Both the position numbers and the translations under genes were made by a program. Source: Erodium maritimum (lineage: Eukaryota > Streptophyta > Magnoliopsida > Geraniales > Geraniaceae). Taken from it: DNA of 64,000 nucleotides. Below the pieces are notes generated by a model. It worked only from the letters and a program-made list of their open reading frames with translations. It was not told where the DNA came from and searched no databases. The stretch spans positions 36,571,932-36,635,931 of the forward strand of contig OY997596.1 of assembly GCA_963921825.1 (NCBI GenBank), given 5' to 3'. Below, piece by piece: positions 45,018-56,534 of the stretch. Positions within the stretch are counted from its first letter, which is position 1, and each line of letters starts with the position of its first letter.

Positions 45018-45748
45018 TCGAGGTTTCACACCTCGGACTGTACGTCAATTAGGTGTGGAGAGTCGAGTCAGTAATGTCCCGTCGTGCGTTGGGTACGCAA
45101 GTCGGAACCGTGTGTAGACCCGTTGTGTTTGAGTCCTTTTTTGTGTTTGTTTATGTGCAGTACGAGGTTACTGGCATACTGTTTGTGTGTTGTTGCGTGA
45201 AACATTTTTTTTAAACTATCGCGACTCGACTCAGGGGCGCCCCTGTAGTCGTGCGTGACGGTGTTGATATCACGTGGGTACAATATAGTTCGGGGACGCC
45301 TGGATCGGGTTGTAACTACCTGATGTCAAGAAATGAGGTTTTTAATGAAGTGGAGAAAATTTTAAAAATTGTTTGGCTCTGTGGGCGTGTTTTGATTTGA
45401 TTGGCCCTGGGGGCGTACTTTGATGTTGGTTGGCCCGGTGGGCGAGTGTTGTGGTGTTGTTGATTGGCCTTGTCGGCTTGTGTTTTGGTTGAGGTCGAAT
45501 GACTTGATTTGTCTGTGAGTCGTGGCGCGTGGGTTTGCTGAATTGGTGTGCGTTTATGCGGTTTATTTGAGGTTGCACTTACGTATTATTATAATTAAAG
45601 TATAAATAGCGTGAGCGGTGTGACGTTTAGTAACAAGTACGTTGAGGTAGACGTAGACCGTGTGAACGTTAGTGTATTAGTGCATGTTGTCTTTATATGA
45701 GTTCGCAAACTGAACGTTTGCGTGTATCCGTGCAGAGGATACTGACTT
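45018..45748 (+). other. Untranslated leader of the gypsy element
   Basis: About 730 bp between PBS and gag with no coding signature. The region 45342-45560 has several GGCCNNGNGGGCG words in a loose repeat. Confidence 0.6.
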
Positions 45749-46779
45749 ATGGCTCGCGGCGGACGAGGACGAGCGGCTGTAACACGGGGACGGGCGCCCA
45801 CGCGAGGCAGGCGGGGACGGTCAGCGGGGACACCAGGACGGGTGCCAACCGTTGAGCCCGCCGAGTACGCGGAGGCGCAGGGCACTCCTGTCGGTGAAGA
45901 CAGGAGAAGCGACGCGGGACCGTCTACAGGCACACCCAATGCCCCGCCGGTCGCGGACCCTCCCGTTATGACTGCCCTGGACGACCTGACTAGGACAGTC
46001 CAGAGTTTGGTGGCGATCATCGCTAGTCGAGAGTCGGCTTCGCCAGCCACGGAGGCAGCAGCGGTCCCAGTGAGGCCCGTTTAGGCAGAGGACCATACGG
46101 CCCAGACCCTACAGGACTTCCTGAAGCTAGGGATACCTACATTTGTCGGGGAGCCGAACCCCGACCTAGCCCAGAGGTGGCTAGAGCAGGTCACGCTGGA
46201 CCTGGATACATCAGGTATCGAGGATGGCCGCCGCAGAGTGTCCTTCGCAGCTCACCAGCTGAGGGACAACGCCTACAACTGGTGGGGGCGTGTGAAGGAC
46301 AATGTCGTGCACGATTACGACGTCTTCCAGACGGCCTTTCTGGCACAGTACTTCCCCGAGTCGGCTCGGTTGGAGCGACATCGGCAGTTTCTGGACTTGG
46401 AGTAGGAGGGGATGACAGTGGCAGAATACGAGGCCAGATTCACGACCTTGACCAGATTCGCGCCGAAGATGGTGATGATAGAGCAGAACCGTTGCCTAAG
46501 GTCCTCGCCTTAAGGTTGCGGAAGTATTCAGAGCTCGTGGACACCGCAGCGACGGTGAAGCAGGGTATCCGGGATGCGGCCAGGACCCGTGAGGTCCGAC
46601 AGCGGCCGACCAGCTTTGCAGGGCCGTCCGAGTCACGAGACCCGCGGAGACAGAGGACCATAGGGTTCTTCCGACCATCGACTCATCAGGGTGGATCGAG
46701 ACAGCAGGGGTCGGTAGCGTCAGTGGGGCCAGTCGCCTCAGAGAGGAGGTCGACATGCTATTTCTGCGGGCAGCCATGA
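45749..46779 (+). pseudogene. Gypsy gag, interrupted
   Basis: ATG 45749 opens MARGGRGRAAVTRGRAPTRG. TAG at 46082-46084 and 46403-46405 are in the same frame, and the capsid-like region lies around them (QDFLKLGIPTF, NAYNWWGRVKD, FLAQYFPESARLERHRQF, EGMTVAEYEARFTTLTRFAP). A frame slip near 46470 moves to the frame with LPKVLALRLRKYSELVD and the zinc knuckle CYFCGQP, whose next codon is TGA (46777-46779). A second knuckle ([15 protein letters not shown]) starts the following frame with its first cysteine changed to tyrosine. At least the two TAGs fit CAG-to-TAG change. Confidence 0.88.
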
Positions 46780-46782
46780 CAC

Positions 46783-49700
46783 TTGCAGCGATACTGTCCG
46801 ACGAGAGGAGGGCCCGCGGCGCTACCAGCGACCAGCTGGACAGGCCAGGGCTCGGAGTCGAGAGCCGACAAGACCAGGTATTTTCGGTGCGGCCGGGTCG
46901 GACACACTATGGCATGGTGCCGTGAGCCATTGGGGACAACGTCAACGCAGCGACCGCAGCAGTCACATACAATACAGTCACCCAGGGGTCGCCCTCGACA
47001 GAGTCATCAGCCGAGATTCTCACGGCCGTCTACGAGTGCGCCGGTTCCGAGGCAGCAACAGAGACTTGGGTATTCAGCAGCCAGTGCGTCGGGTCAGAGG
47101 CAGCAGGCCTCGCAAGGGAGAGTATACGCAGTCACCGACTCTTGGGCCCCAGGATCTACCACGTACCGCGAGACCATCCAGGGCACGTGTTTATTGTATC
47201 ATTTATGGGCATTGTTCTTATTTGATACCGGGGCGTCGCATTCGTTTATTTCATTGAGTTATACTGAGGGGTTGGGGCTGAGTTTAGAGCCGTTGAGTCC
47301 ACCCCTGTGCCTGGACACCCCAGTTGGGGGTGGCGTATCGTTGAATAGAGTCTATCGTGTCTGCGAGATTAGAGTCGCAGACTGTCCTTGCCCTGGTGAT
47401 CTTCTCGTACTGGGAATGACGACCTTTGATGTGATCTTGGAAATGGATTGGTTGTCGAGGTACCGAGCCAATATCGATTGCTACAGGCGACGAGTGACAG
47501 TGTCAGCAGGCAACACGACGGTGAAGTGTATTCTGGGTAGTAAGAGCGGGGTTCTCCTATCGGCGTTGTCCGCAGTGGAGGAAGTATCGGATGTGCAGAG
47601 CCGAGAGTTACAGAGAGTGGTATGCGAGTTCCCCGAGGTCTTTCCTGAGGAGTTGAGCGGGTTTCCATCGGTTCGTGAGGTGGAGTTCGGGATTGACCTA
47701 GTGCTGGGAACGACGGCGATATCGATGACGCCTTACAGGTTTGCGCCGGTAGAGTTGACTGAGCTGAAGCGTCAGCTAGAGGAGCTTCAGCAGAAGGGGT
47801 TTATCCATCTGAGTGTATCGCCGTGGGGAGCACCAGCACTCTTCGTGAAGAAGAAGAGTGGAGAGCTACGGATGTGTATAGATTACCGGAAGCTGAACCG
47901 GGTTACGGTGAAGAACCGATACCCGATGCCGAGGATCGATGACTTGTTCGACCAGTTGAGAGGGTCGACCTGCTTCTCGAAGATCGATCTGCGATCCGGT
48001 TATTATCAGTTGCGAGTCCGTGAGGGGGACGTCGCAAAGACTGCTTTTCGGACACACTATGGGCACTACGAGTTCCTGGTGATGCCATTCGGACTGACGA
48101 ACGCACCTGCAGCGTTCATGGACCTGATGAACAGCATCTTCCGGCCGTACTTAGATCAGTTTGTGGTGGTGTTCGTGGACGACATCTTGATCTACTCGCA
48201 GAACGAGGCGGCACATAAGTCACATCTGAGGGCTGTTCTGACACTATTGCGCGAGCATCAGCTATATGCCAACCTGGAGAAGTGCGAGTTCTGGCTCGCT
48301 GAGGTGAAATTCCTCAGTCACATCGTGTCCCGTGACGGTATACTGGTCGATCCGTCGAAGATCGACGGGGTCTCGAAGTGTGCACAGCCCACGAGCGTCT
48401 TCGAGATCCGCATCTTTCTGGGGTTGGCAGGCTATTATCGGCGATATGTCCAGGACTTTGCGCGACTAGCCGCGCCGATGACTCTGCTGACGCGCAAGGG
48501 AGTCGGGTTTGCGTGGACGGAGGACTGTGAACGGGCGTTCACGGAGTTGAAGACTTGGCTGACTACCGCTCCAGTATTGGTGGTGCCCGAGCGAGGGATC
48601 GGGTATGATGACTACTGTGATGCGTCCGGAGAGGGACTGGGCTGCGTACTGATGTAGTTGGGCAGAGTTGTGGCTTATGGCTCCAGGCAGTTGAAGACGC
48701 ACGAGCGCAACTATCCTACCCACGACTTGGAGCTAGCAGCAGTCACGTTCGCGCTAAAAGGCTGGCGATATTATCTATATGGCGAGGGGTTTCAGGTGTT
48801 CTCGGATCACAAGAGCCTCAAGTACATATTTTCCCAGCGAGACCTGAACATGCGCCAGCGATGGTGGATGGAGCTACTCGAGGAGTACGACTTCGAGCTA
48901 CACTACCATCCGGGTAAGGCGAACGTGGTCGCCGACGCCTTGAGTAGGAAGTCGGTTCCGAGCCTCGCCAGCGTATCAGTCCTAGAGTGGGACATGATGG
49001 GGGAGCTGAGCACGTTCGGGCTTGAGCTAGAGGAGATTACTAGCGGCGTGTCCATGTGCTCATTGGTGGCTCAGCGCTCACTGCTTGCCCAAGTGTTGGA
49101 GGTGCAGTCGGAGGACGTCGAGACGACAGAGATCCGAGAGAGGGTCGTCAACGGCGACGAGATAGTAGGTTGGGAGATCAGTACAGATTGGGGGCTATGG
49201 TATCGAGGAGGGTTGTTCGTGCCAGGCAACTGTAGAGACGACGTGTTGCGAGAGTCACATCATTCGCGTCTTACATTGCACCCGGGGGGCACCAAGATGT
49301 ACCGTGACCTCAGGTGGCACTTTTGGTGGCGCGGGATGCGGAGAGAAGTCGTAGAGTTTGTGTCGAGATGTCTCGTCTGTCAGTAGGTGAAGGCCGAGCA
49401 TCAGCGTCCCGTAGGATTGTTGCAGCCACTGCCGATTGCCCAGTGGAAGTGGGAGCATATCACGATGGACTTCGTGTGTGGACTACCGAGATCGCCGAAG
49501 GGAAACGACGCCGTATGAGTGGTAGTCGACCGGTTGACCAAGTCAGCCCATTTCCTGGCTATGAGGATGACTGATCCGGTCGACAAGTTGAGCAGCTTGT
49601 ACATTCAGGAGATAGTGTGTCTCCATGGGGTCCCGGTGTCGATAGTGTCTGATAGGGATCCTCGTTTCACGTCCAGATTTTGGCCGAGTCTGCAGGATGC

Positions 49701-50558
49701 ATTGGGGACCGAGGTTCTATTTAGTACAGCTCACCATCCCCAGACAGACGGTCAGTCCGAGCGCACTATTCAGATCTTGGAAGACATGCTGCGGGCATGT
49801 GTGCTGGATTCAGGGGATCGTGGGAGACCCACCTACCGTTGGCTGAGTTCGCGTACAACAACAGCTACCAGGCCAGTATTGGGATGGCACCGTTCGAAGC
49901 GTTGTATGGGAGGCCGTGTCGATCGCCATTATGTTGGGCAGAGGTGGGGGACAAGAGTCTGCTGGGGCCGGATCTTGTCAGAGAGACGACAGAGAAGGTC
50001 GCGCTGATACGCGATCGGTTGAGGACCGCGCAGAGTCGGCAGAAGAGTTATGCCGACAGACGACGTCGACCTCTTGAGTTCGCAGTCGGGGATCACGTGT
50101 TCCTGAAGGTGAGCCCGAGGAAGGGACTGGTACGGTTCAGACGCAGCGGGGGCAAGTTGGCTCCGCGGTACATTGGGCCGTTCGAGATCCTGAGCAGAGT
50201 GGGAGCAGTGGCTTATCGTCTGGCGTTGCCACCGCAACTTGGGAGAGTTCATAACGTCTTCCACGTGTCCCAGTTGCGGCAGTACAATGCGGACCCCTCC
50301 CACGTCATTGAATGGACAGATATCGAGGTGGCTGACGATGTCTCCTATGAGGAGCAGCCGGTTCGGATCATGGACACACGGGAGCAGGTCCTGCAGGGAG
50401 GCAAGATTATCCGCCTGGTACGAGTGCAGTGGAAGCATCACGGGGCAGAGTTGACTTGGGAACGCGAGGACGAGGTTCGCGCGAAGTACCCCGACTTGTT
50501 CGACTCCCGAGGTACGTCTGTTTTAAATTTTGCGGACGAAATTCCTTTAAGGGGGGTA
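46783..50558 (+). pseudogene. Gypsy pol (protease, RT, RNase H, integrase with chromodomain), interrupted
   Basis: Protease [10 protein letters not shown] is near 47224. RT has [55 protein letters not shown] and catalytic FVDDILIYS near 48170. RNase H follows ([17 protein letters not shown], stop 48655-48657, then VFSDHKSLKYIFSQRDLNMR). Integrase has the zinc site near 49255-49383 (HSRLTLHPGGTKMY... CLVCQ), TAG at 49384-49386, TGA at 49516-49518, a core with [12 protein letters not shown] and [14 protein letters not shown], and a frame slip near 49800-49840. The C-terminus ends in a chromodomain-like ILD/VQWKHH...TWEREDEVRAKYPDLF segment. The order PR-RT-RH-INT with chromodomain and about 3-kb LTRs fits a Tekay/Del chromovirus. 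The catalytic residues look conserved despite the stops. Confidence 0.93.
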
Positions 50559-50561
50559 GAT
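50547..50561 (+). promoter_or_regulatory. Polypurine tract of the gypsy element
   Basis: TTTAAGGGGGGTAGA directly precedes the 3' LTR, after the conserved GCGGACGAAATTCC phrase. Confidence 0.9.
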
Positions 50562-53501
50562 TGTAATAACCACTCCCGGTCAACGCCAGTCAAACCTGCG
50601 AAAAACAGGAAAATTTAAAATTTTTAAGACAGACACTTAATTCAACCTAAACTGACCCGAGGGTCATACTGGACTTAAGTTGACCCCGATATTGACTAAA
50701 GTGAGTTCCGGGGGACTCAGGGCAACTTTCTGATCAATTTGGGAAAAGTTGACTTTTCGCTGGAAAAGTCAAACGAGCGACGTTTTGGTCCATTCGAGGA
50801 CCGTTTTGGATCCAAAAAGCTTAGCCGTCATCACATCGGTCTTAGTTGAGCCGTTTCCTTGTAGCCCGTCAAGTTTCGTAATTTCTTGGGAAAAGTGCCC
50901 GTTTGGGGGCCGAAACATCCGATTTTAACGAATCTGATTAGAAAATATCTAGTAGATATTTTCCCAAAAGGTGTGGGACCCACCTTGCCACTTGTCAAAC
51001 AAGTGGTGGTGTCAGGTTTTGGGGGGAAAATGAGAGGGGAGACTACATGGGGGTTCGGCCAAGGGGGTTTTAGAAAGAGAACACAAATCAAAAAAAGGAA
51101 GAGAGTTAGAGAGAGAACGAGAAGAAGAAAGAGAGGAGCTAGGGTTTGAAGGGGCACTATTCATGTCTTCCACCCTTGGATCGTCTCAAAGCTTGGAGAT
51201 TCACACTCCCCTCGTCTTCCTCTACGGTAATCACCAAACCGATTATCGTTTTACTTAATTTCAAAAGCTAGGGTTTTGGTAAAATGAATAGTTTAGGGTT
51301 GTATTTAGGATTGGGGATTGTTAGATACGTTTTGGGGACGTTTGGAGGGGAAGGAGGACGTTTTCCGGCGACCGGGAGCTCGGGAGGAGCTCCGGCCACC
51401 ATAGGGATGGCCGGCCACCATGTGGGGTGGCTGGCCGGAGCTAGGGCCGGCCACCACCATGGTGGGCCGGGCCCACTTGAACCCTAGGACCCACGGCCAA
51501 GGTAGGCCGGGTGGGGCCCACGTGCTCGGGTGCTCGGGTTTTGTGTTCGGGTGGTTTAGAACGTTCCCCGGACCATTTATCCATAACCGAATCGAAATTT
51601 GGAATTAAAATGCGAAAGTTGTAATTATCGGGTTTAGAAACTTTAAACGTTAATTAATTGACTCGGAAGTCGGAATTCGATTCCGTCAAGTGCTTTGGGA
51701 CCCTTGAATTATTCTAAGACCATAGAAACGAAAACGGGATTTTTGGAGCCCCGGAAGGGCATTTCCAAAACCCGGGCAGATTCGCCATGTCGGGCGAATC
51801 GGGCCTTTACGGGTCCTTCATCGACAATGTCGAGTAATTGGGAAGTTTGGGAGTGATCGACATTGTCGGGGTTACGTTTGGGCGTTAAGTTTATTGAATT
51901 TCAATTTATTCCTGCGAGTTGTTAAGTGCCTTAAAATTGTGTTCTTTAAGATCGTGCCGCGGACCGAGGCAAGGGAAAGCTGGGTGAGTGACTGAGATCA
52001 CACCGGAGCTCGTTGGTCGGCTTTTGGAGAACACGCACGAGGTAGGGAAAAGTAGCCGGATCTCGGCCCTGACTAGGGAAAGTTAACAGTAGAATTGCAT
52101 GTGACACCGGGGTGTTGGGGGTTAAGTAGGTTTATTGAATATTAGAAAGGCATGATACGGGAACGTAGCGAATATTAGAAGAGCATGTGACACTTAGTAG
52201 TGTCGTAGGAACAAAGAACTTAGCGATATTGAACTACTGGAGGCATATGACCATGCCCGGTGGTTGTTTGTTTAAGTTTATGTCTTGGGTGGACATGAGA
52301 GCCCGTGTTGTATTGTTGGTGTCTTGGGTGGCCATGAGAGCCCGTGTTGTATTGTCGGTGTCTTGGGTGGCCATGAGAGCCCGTGTTGTATTGTCGATGT
52401 CTTGGGTGGCCATGAGAGCCCGTGTTTTATTGTTGGAGTCTTGGGTGGCCGTGAGTGCCCGTGGGGTTGTTGAGCCCGTGAGTTATTGTTGGTGTGTCTT
52501 AGGTGGCCATGAGTGCCCGTGGGGGGTTGTTGAACCCGTATTTTACCGTTGGTGGTTTGGGTGGCCGTGAGTGCCCGTGGGGTTGTTGAACCCGAGTCTT
52601 GATTGTTGAGGTGTCTTGGGTGGCCATGAGTGCCGTGGAGTGTTGGACTGGTGTTGTTGCTGTTGTTGAGCTTTGACTGTGATTGTGATTGTGGTTACCT
52701 GAGGTTGGGGGCCCGCTTCTTGAAACGGGGGTCCACGAGCACACGCGTCTGCATGTTCAGACGGGGTAGGGGGCCCGCCTGACAACAAAGGGGTCCTGGC
52801 CGCGCGTGTGTGGTTTGGGGTTGTGAGTGTGATAGGTCGACAGCCTGATCCGACTTTGTGTCGAGGAAATGCAACAGGTCGACCGCCTGACCTGACTGAG
52901 ATAGGTAAAGGGCGTGAGGGAGGTCACTGAGCAGCTGGTTTGCGATCCTTTGTGATCTTGTTTGGCGTGCGATCCTTTGTGATCTTGCTTGGTGTTGCGT
53001 AGTTTTCTGTCGTGTCTTTGGAGGTGGTCGTCGATATTTATGTCGGGTTTACATTATGAGTCCGAGTGTTGAGTCTGTTGAGGAAGGTAACGGGTTGTGT
53101 GTCAGTTGAGTACTTGAGTTTGGGGATGGTATTTCCCGGTGTTGGGTTTGGTTTTGGTGTTACCGGCATTGTCTGCTAAGTATGCCGTAGTCAGTCTGTT
53201 ATCCGTGGTGGTGAGCGAACGCTCACCCCTAGCTGCTTTTCCTACAGGTACTGATCACAGGACGGACTGGGTGAGCTCTCGAAGCTTGAGGAGCTAGGAG
53301 CGGGGTCCGGGGTTTTATCTTTTGAGTCTAGTGACGGATACCATGTACCTTGTCCATTTGTTGGGACGTTTTTGAGTTGTAAATATTATTTTGATTAACT
53401 AAATGGTAATTTCAAAGGGTTTATTCAAAACAGGTTTCAAATGGTTTATGATTTTAAATGTTCGCGTCCCGAGTTCGGTTTACTGAAATTGGGGCGTGAC
53501 A
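50562..53501 (+). repeat. 3' LTR of the Tekay-like element (full length, 2940 bp)
   Basis: TGTAATAACCACTCCCGG ... TTGGGGCGTGACA. It contains GC-rich GGCCGGCCACC-type stretches (51340-51480), the 39-bp tandem array (52262-52480) and the GGTGAGCGAACGCTCACC palindrome near 53209. It is essentially the reverse complement of the solo LTR at 36731-39708. Confidence 0.95.
52262..52630 (+). repeat. 39-bp tandem repeats in the 3' LTR
   Basis: TCTTGGGTGGCCATGAGAGC followed by CCGTGTTGTATTGTCGGTG repeats about four times with few changes. Looser copies follow to about 52630. Confidence 0.92.
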
Positions 53502-54928
53502 GTTGGGCCCTCTCCACAAATCTCTTCTCAAGCACAACCCGATCCACGTAGTATAACTGCATAACACCAAACAAAACAAATTAGAAACTGCTGACAGTGA
53601 AAACAAATTTGTTTATTGTCAGACTTCTCAAATAATACAACCAAGGATTCAAATAAAACACACAATATATGAACTCACGAACAGATTCACAATGAAGTAA
53701 AATGCTTTACTGATATAACTAGAAGAACGATTGAATTACAGAGATGAAAATACCCAACTTGCTCCAAGTTGGGGCTGCCTTGCTCCAATGCCTCTCCTCT
53801 CTACAATCTTCTCGATAAAACACAAGCGTAAACCCTACACAATACTAATAGCTTGAGACTCTCCAAAATGGTCACCTCCACGAGCCATTCCGAGCTACAC
53901 GACAACCTGCAACCCCCAATACGAACACATCGATACTCAGCTTTAGCCTCACGCAGAAGAGATGCTAGCATTCGGAAAACGACGACGTTGGGTTTCTTTA
54001 ATCGTTTCTCTCCAACTGGGCCTCCACGCTCAAGCCCAATTTCTTAAATTTTCGGCCCGATAACACTTAAGATCCTGACATTTATCAACACTACATGCAT
54101 AATTTATCAACATTATTCAGTACTTTTATCAATGCAACAAGGATGATAAAAAATTGAACTAACCATGAGAAATGTCAAAGGCCCAGCATAGAACTTCTCT
54201 CCTGTGGCTGACTTATCCCATTTTTTTTTTGATTTCAATCAAGCCTTCAATGACAAAGCCACACCCGTCATATTCTGGGATGGCATTTACTTTGTCCATT
54301 GCGTACAACACAAAATTATTCACATAGCTCCCGCTCGTCCCTTCAACCATCACAGTTGAGAATACACAACAAAATTCCACTTGAACATTTCTTCATCTCC
54401 TCTTTGTTTCTTCATCACTTCAATCAGAGAAGAGATGCTCACTCCAAAAACTGATTGAGCATTAAACTGCCGAAGCCAACGTACAACAAGTCGACAAAAA
54501 TCAAATCTCTCTGGAATGATCGCTCGTCCGCCAAAGGGGATCCCTAATGTCTCCTTAACATTTTCACTGCTGATGTGTAAATGTCGGTCTTGCGATAGCT
54601 TGATGCAAAGACTCCCAGTATGGATATTACTCACAAGCCAAAAGCCAAGGGCTTGTGGTAAGTCCTTCACTTCCAGCTACGACATGCTCCCAAAACCCAT
54701 GTGATGTACTGCCTTCTTCAGCACATCAGTCATTTCCTCTATGAAATTGACCAAGGACTTAGGTGATGTCCTGATCTTCAACCTCCGAAGACCATCACCT
54801 CTTATACGAACCTGATACTTCTTGGTCCTCTTTGCAATTGGGTTTGCAAGAGCATTGTCCTCCCGTTGTGGTCTCTTCTTCACCGGACCTACGAATGGTT
54901 CCATAGATTATCTTTGTTCTGCATCCTT
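53502..54928 (-). pseudogene. ULP1-like gene, upstream exons in original position
   Basis: In the minus direction: the N-terminal exon from 54904 (MEPFVGPVKKRPQREDNALA; basic, then SPKSLVNFIEEMTDV). TAG lies at 54677-54679, where the displaced copy reads through. Then come ALGFWLVSNIHTGSLCIKLS, a 2-nt slip near 54361 shared with the other copy, SYVNNFVLYAMDKV, and the split exon 53556-53502 (LYYVDRVVLEKRF). This N-terminal domain is typical of MULE ULP1 proteins and has no known activity. An intron at about 53990-54175 holds TTTATCAAC words. Confidence 0.8.
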
Positions 54929-55189
54929 TGTCAGATTAGGAGCAGGAGCAGATGAGCTCTTATCTCCTACATCATTTGCTGGGTTCGGAGGAGGAGCGAT
55001 GATTGATCCCTCTCCTATAACATCTGCTGGATTAGGAGGACCGGGCATCAACAACTTTTGTCCGGCATCCTTTGTTGGATTAGGAGCAGCAGTCGCAGAT
55101 GAGCTCTTTCCTCCTACAATATTGGCAGGATTCGAAGGGACTTTAATCTTGATAACAAGACGTTTCTTAGCTTTGACTGCACAACACAT
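54908..55189 (-). pseudogene. ULP1-like gene, proline-rich N-terminal extension
   Basis: The minus-strand frame MCCAVKAKKRLVIKIKVPSN continues with four imperfect units of the type NPANDVGDKSSSAPAPN or NPTKDAGQKLLMPGPPN. It reaches TAA just upstream of the ATG at 54904. The same in-frame TAA is present at the equivalent position in the displaced copy. Either translation starts at 54904, or the extension was joined before a nonsense change. Confidence 0.6.
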
Positions 55190-56534
55190 TCAAAAACACA
55201 AAAAATCACCAATCATAGCAAAAGCATATAATAAAAACAAAGTTTAAATTATTCTAAACCTTTTACTTGGGATCAAGTCCTTTAGGAGAAGTGAATCGTC
55301 ATTTGATCTAGTCTTCACCATTTCTCTGAAACACAGACACTTATACATAAGAGTGTGAGCAAATCAAAGCTTAGTGTGTCTGATAAACCTAGATTACAGT
55401 GTTGATAAAAGCACAAGACAGTTGTGATAAACACACATAATAAGACTGATAAACATAGATCACAGTGTTGATAAAAGTACAAGACAGTTGTGATAAACAC
55501 AGATACTAAGACTGATAAACTTACATCATAGAGTTGATAAAATAACAATGCAATGTTGATAAAAATGAATACAAATGTTGATAACTCACAGAGTTGATAC
55601 TTATTCAATACTAAAAATATAAGTGATAAATTTCTCACAGAGTTGATAAATGTGAATGTGAATGTTGATAAAACACAGATACACCACCTCTCACACGTTC
55701 AACCCTCCCCAATCAAACTTCAAATGCATACCAAACTTCACTTCAGTCATGAAAACATTATTTTACTCAAACAGAAAACACATTGTCATGCTTACCAATC
55801 GTGTACAACCAGAAAACACATTATCTGATATCAAACTTCGAAATCAATACATGCACAGAAACATATCATCAAAAATTCAAAATCAACACGCATGCAATTG
55901 AAAATGGGACAATCAAACGCAGAATACAAGCGATTTACAAGTTTAAGACAAACAAAATGCACTATCAAACACAAAACCTAGATCAAACATCAATACACAT
56001 GCAATTAAGTTGAAAAATAACTAAAAACAGAGCACAAAGCTTTCCAAACCCTGAATATATGTTCCTCCCTCCGGAAATCACATACAAAAACGCTTTGAAG
56101 TAACAAAATCAACTATCTAACTCGAAAACTAGGTCAAAATCGACTGGATTTCCAAAATAAATCCCTAAATCTGTGAAACTTATCACAACAGAAAATGATC
56201 AACACAATGAGAATCGGACACCAAACCTCAATAAGATGCGTATAACTCAACCGGAACGCTTGATTTTGCTTGAGATTGACGAAAAACACGAAGAAAACCG
56301 CAGAAAAATGACAACCGAGCGAGAAGAAGGAACTGAGAGCGAGTGCGTGAGTTGTGTCTGAAAGATCGGAAGAGTCGCGTAGTTGAGAAGAACAAAATGA
56401 TATTACGATTTAACCCTCACAAAACTAAGGAATATTACACAAATGCCACCGAATTGTGCTGTTTTTTTTTTCTAACAGAAGTCAACAAGTCAACATCCTA
56501 CTAATAATCTCAGTCATCCATTTGTGAAATGAAT
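55190..56534 (-). promoter_or_regulatory. 5' leader and promoter region of the ULP1-like gene
   Basis: No coding sequence is supported. It includes the GATAAA cluster at 55375-55680 and long AT-rich DNA. By position between the right TIR and the first ULP1 exon it should hold the promoter and an untranslated first intron; no core element is identified. Confidence 0.5.
55375..55680 (+). repeat. GATAAA repeats near the right end of the MULE
   Basis: Units of about 62 bp built from CTGATAAACNTAGATNACAG, TGTTGATAAAAG and CAAGACAGTTGTGATAAACA recur, then looser TTGATAAA words to 55672. Confidence 0.88.

Noticed and set aside
40093..56360. A complete functional host SUMO protease gene
   Set aside because: The exons sit inside a MULE, are split by a retrotransposon, and carry stops and a frame slip upstream of the protease domain.
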